DNA from: Taklimakanibacter albus
Lineage (GTDB): Bacteria; Pseudomonadota; Alphaproteobacteria; Rhizobiales; Aestuariivirgaceae
Assembly (NCBI RefSeq): GCF_016595235.1
Contig: NZ_JAENHL010000007.1
Coordinates: 1,834,765 to 1,898,764, forward strand
Direction of reading: 5' to 3'
Length of the DNA stretch: 64,000 nt
Under the pieces are notes generated by a model. That model searched no databases. It was not told where the DNA came from and worked only from the letters and a program-made list of their open reading frames with translations. Positions within the stretch are counted from its first letter, which is position 1; every line of letters begins with the position of its first letter. The position numbers and the translations under genes are program-made. Positions 61,581 to 64,000 of this stretch are shown piece after piece.

Positions 61581-64000
61581 TTACGACGCCAGAAGCCCGG
61601 CGAATACGCCCTTTCGAGCCATCAACTGGTCGTAATTCCCATCCTCGACCGCAGTTCCGCGGTCGAGCACCACCACCCGATCGAACAGCCGGGCGAGATT
61701 TGGATTGCTCAGCACCCAGATGACCGCCGGCTTGCGCCCGTCGCGCGCCGCCTCGCCCAGCACCGAGCGCACCAGCTGCTCCTGGGTGCGCTGCTCGACC
61801 GAGGATAACGCCTTGTTGAGAATGATGAAATCGCCGCGCTTGAGCAAAGCGCGGGCGACATGCAGCTTCTGGCGCTGCACCGAGGTGAGGCGGCGGCCAC
61901 CGACGCCCACATTGAACTCCAACCCGACCCTCACCACATCTCTGCTGACATCGAGATCGTCGAGAACCGAGCGCACGATGGCGCGAATGCGGTCTGCGGC
62001 GTCGGCATGGCGATGGCCAATGCGACCGAACAGCACATTATCGAGGATGCTGGCGGACTTGTTGTAGCCTTCGGCATCGTAAGGCTCGATCGCCCCCTTG
62101 AGGCTCTCCGGCAGATTGTCATGGAAGGCGGCGCGCGCCGCCACGATGCGATCCATCATCTCCTGGTCGAGAAGGCCGAAACGATAGCGCGGCTCGACAT
62201 AGGAGAAGGCGAGTTTCATCATTCGCTTGCTGTCGGCCTCGGCGACTTGCGCGAAGGGCTTGTCCTGCAGCCTTTGCAGCAGCGCCTGGTAATCGGGGAT
62301 CTCGTCCGCCGTCATGAAACCCAGTTGCTGGAAGAACGGGTGGTCGGGCGGCAGGTCGCGGAACAGCTCGACGGCGTTGCGGGCGATCTCGACGCCCATC
62401 CGGTAGAGCGCCTCATCGAGCCCCGCTTGCGCCAGCACCGAGCGGAAATAGGCATTCGACGCCAGATTCACATTCGAAAGCTCCGACCCCATCGGCGTGC
62501 CGAACAGCAGATTCTCGGCGACCGTCGCCTCGGCATTGTAGAGCGCCGCATCAAAGGAGGTGACGAGGCTCGCCAGGTTCTCTTCCTCGAGCCGTGTCCG
62601 GAGCGCCTTGCGCGCCGCCACGATATGCTCGGGGATTGCCGGATGGACTTTCTCGTCGACGGATGCCCTGAGGCCCAGATCGAAAACATCGTCCGAGAAT
62701 TGTACGGCCTCGAGCGTCTGCTCCATGGCCGTGAACAGCTCGTCCGGCCCGTCGACGCCGATCGTCGCATAGTCGATCCAGTCGCCATGCAGATCGTGAT
62801 CGGGATTGCCGGCATTGAGTGCTTCTGCCTTTTCCCAATCGCGATGCGCCAGCGCCGCGCCCTCATAAACACGCTCGCGCACCGGATAATGCTTCAGCAC
62901 ATAGGTCAGATTGTCGTAGATGGTGCCTTGGAACAGGAAAGCGTCGCCCGAGGCATAGGCGGTGCGCCGCCCGGTGAGCGCTTCCGGAAGAAAAAGCAGA
63001 TCCTCGCCATTGATGCTGACGCGGCCCTGTTCCGGCCACACCAGACGCACCAGCGTATCGGCGAGCGCCTCGCTGCCGCCGCCTGCCGTGCCGATGACGG
63101 CGACGCTTTCGCCGGGCCGCATGTCGAGCGTGATGTTCTCGAGGAGCCTGGCGCCGCTGTCGTCGCTGGCCGAGAAGTTGACGACGGAGATCGGCGTCTT
63201 GATCGGCGCCACCGGGCCGCTCGTCACGTCCTGTATGGCCGGCTCGATGATCTGGTCGACATGGAACTGCTCATAGACCTGGGCATATTTGACCTGAACG
63301 TCGATGCGCTGCTGGTCCCAATCGATCAGGTCCTTGATCGGCGACGGCAGGTCCTTATAGGCCGAGATCACCGCGATGAGCTGACCGATGTCGAGCTGTC
63401 CGCGCAGCGCCAGATAGCCGCCGATCGCGTAGAACAGGAACGGCGTGACCTGGGCCAGGAAGTTGTTGAGGAACTTGACGAAGAATTTCCACTGATAGAG
63501 GTCGTAGCGGATCTTGAAGATGCGCCCCAGCCGGTCGGCGACATCGGCGCGCTCGTAGTTCGACGTGTCGTGGACATGGATCGAGGAAATGCCGTCGACG
63601 ATCTCGCCGACGCGGCCGGCGAGCTGGCGCGCGGTAAGCTGACGCTCCTTGCCGAGCCGGATGAGGCGGCGGCGCATCTTCGGGATGACGACGCCCTGGA
63701 TGCCCACCATGAAGGCGGCGAGAAGGCCCAGCCAGACATTCTGCAGAAGGATGAAGAACAGCGCGGTCGCCGCCTGGAGGCCGAGAAAGGCCGGCTGCAC
63801 GAAAGCATCGCCGATGAAGCCGCCGAGCGGCTCGACCTCGTCCTTCACCATGGTGGCGACTTCGGCCGCCTTCACGCGCTTGAAGACATTGGGCGGAAAG
63901 CGCAGCACGCGGTCGATGAGCTGGAAGCGCAGGCGGCGCAGCATGCGTTCGCCGAGCCGGCCCTTGAAGGTGTTGATATAGAGCTTGAACAGGCCGTTGA
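61581..64000 (-). CDS. Degenerate ABC-exporter-like protein with long repeat insertion, partial
   Basis: About 805 codons; the N-terminus lies beyond the right edge. An ABC-exporter membrane domain is followed by an ABC-type domain in which every nucleotide motif is altered: Walker A reads GTAGGGSEA (no Lys; 63063-63092), the signature LTSVQRQK (61863-61889), Walker B FIILNKALSS (Asn, Lys; 61801-61830), and the switch His is Ser (SNPN near 61700). Between Walker A and the signature sits ~350 residues instead of ~100, with three copies of an xLF.xTIxENLxFG-like element: FQGTIYDNLTYV, EATVAENLLFG, SASILDNVLFG. It is probably not an ATPase. First visible gene of the operon with the cNMP-binding protein 32 bases on. 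Confidence 0.85.
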   Translation of the reverse strand, partial: NGLFKLYINTFKGRLGERMLRRLRFQLIDRVLRFPPNVFKRVKAAEVATMVKDEVEPLGGFIGDAFVQPAFLGLQAATALFFILLQNVWLGLLAAFMVGIQGVVIPKMRRRLIRLGKERQLTARQLAGRVGEIVDGISSIHVHDTSNYERADVADRLGRIFKIRYDLYQWKFFVKFLNNFLAQVTPFLFYAIGGYLALRGQLDIGQLIAVISAYKDLPSPIKDLIDWDQQRIDVQVKYAQVYEQFHVDQIIEPAIQDVTSGPVAPIKTPISVVNFSASDDSGARLLENITLDMRPGESVAVIGTAGGGSEALADTLVRLVWPEQGRVSINGEDLLFLPEALTGRRTAYASGDAFLFQGTIYDNLTYVLKHYPVRERVYEGAALAHRDWEKAEALNAGNPDHDLHGDWIDYATIGVDGPDELFTAMEQTLEAVQFSDDVFDLGLRASVDEKVHPAIPEHIVAARKALRTRLEEENLASLVTSFDAALYNAEATVAENLLFGTPMGSELSNVNLASNAYFRSVLAQAGLDEALYRMGVEIARNAVELFRDLPPDHPFFQQLGFMTADEIPDYQALLQRLQDKPFAQVAEADSKRMMKLAFSYVEPRYRFGLLDQEMMDRIVAARAAFHDNLPESLKGAIEPYDAEGYNKSASILDNVLFGRIGHRHADAADRIRAIVRSVLDDLDVSRDVVRVGLEFNVGVGGRRLTSVQRQKLHVARALLKRGDFIILNKALSSVEQRTQEQLVRSVLGEAARDGRKPAVIWVLSNPNLARLFDRVVVLDRGTAVEDGNYDQLMARKGVFAGLLAS

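Noticed and set aside
61581-63944. Pseudogene interpretation of the ABC-like gene
   Set aside because: About 800 uninterrupted codons with normal composition and operon position, and coordinated replacement of all catalytic motifs, fit a repurposed protein better than random decay.

Overview
The window is a high-GC (roughly 60-65% by eye) chromosomal segment from an alphaproteobacterium, most likely a member of the Hyphomicrobiales (Rhizobiales). The evidence is the block ffh / GNAT / rpsP / rimM / trmD / rplS, the chain dapF-mtaB-ftsY-yciB, a ccmABCDG block, preT-preA, GlpSTPQV-like ABC genes with EryA/EryB/EryD-like enzymes, DUF1127, DUF1223 and DUF3095 proteins, and intergenic palindromes of the kind common in that order. 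I see no rRNA, tRNA, CRISPR array, insertion sequence or prophage. Nearly all space is coding; the few gaps above 300 bp hold palindromic repeats or nothing I can name.

Left part (1-13.5 kb): the end of a polyamine-type ABC importer operon, an MBL hydrolase, a small operon of AraC regulator, VOC, DUF1801 and DUF2277 proteins, an alpha/beta hydrolase with a YjbR-like protein, a DUF1127 protein, a TIM-barrel isomerase, the PreT/PreA dihydropyrimidine dehydrogenase, two tandem exported WG-repeat proteins and a cytosine-deaminase-like amidohydrolase.

Housekeeping core (13.5-33.4 kb): a methyltransferase, the ribosome/SRP operon, an MFS carrier, an aspartyl-hydroxylase-like protein, dapF-mtaB-ftsY-yciB, a MarR regulator, the cytochrome c maturation genes ccmA-B-C-D-G, aconitase, a DUF1223 protein and a universal stress protein.

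Catabolic and signalling part (33.4-64 kb): a HAD hydrolase, an orphan antitoxin, a DMT transporter and a GNAT protein; then a ten-gene operon read leftward from 48.25 to 36.5 kb (SorC regulator, binding protein, two permeases, two ATPases, EryA-like kinase, 2-hydroxyacid dehydrogenase, GlpD/EryB-like dehydrogenase, class II aldolase), which looks like uptake and breakdown of a polyol or related sugar acid. A rightward amino-sugar operon follows (kinase, GntR regulator, SIS deaminase, nagA, and unexpectedly a PP2C phosphatase), with a symmetric candidate operator in front. After ugd, a DUF3095 protein and a glycosyltransferase/deacetylase pair, the right edge carries the most unusual locus: a leftward operon of a degenerate ABC-exporter-like protein (all nucleotide-site motifs altered and a long insertion with repeated elements), a stand-alone cyclic-nucleotide-binding protein, a six-helix membrane/[2Fe-2S]/class III cyclase fusion, and an MBL hydrolase. 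It looks like a redox-linked cyclic-nucleotide module acting on a non-ATPase ABC-like membrane protein.
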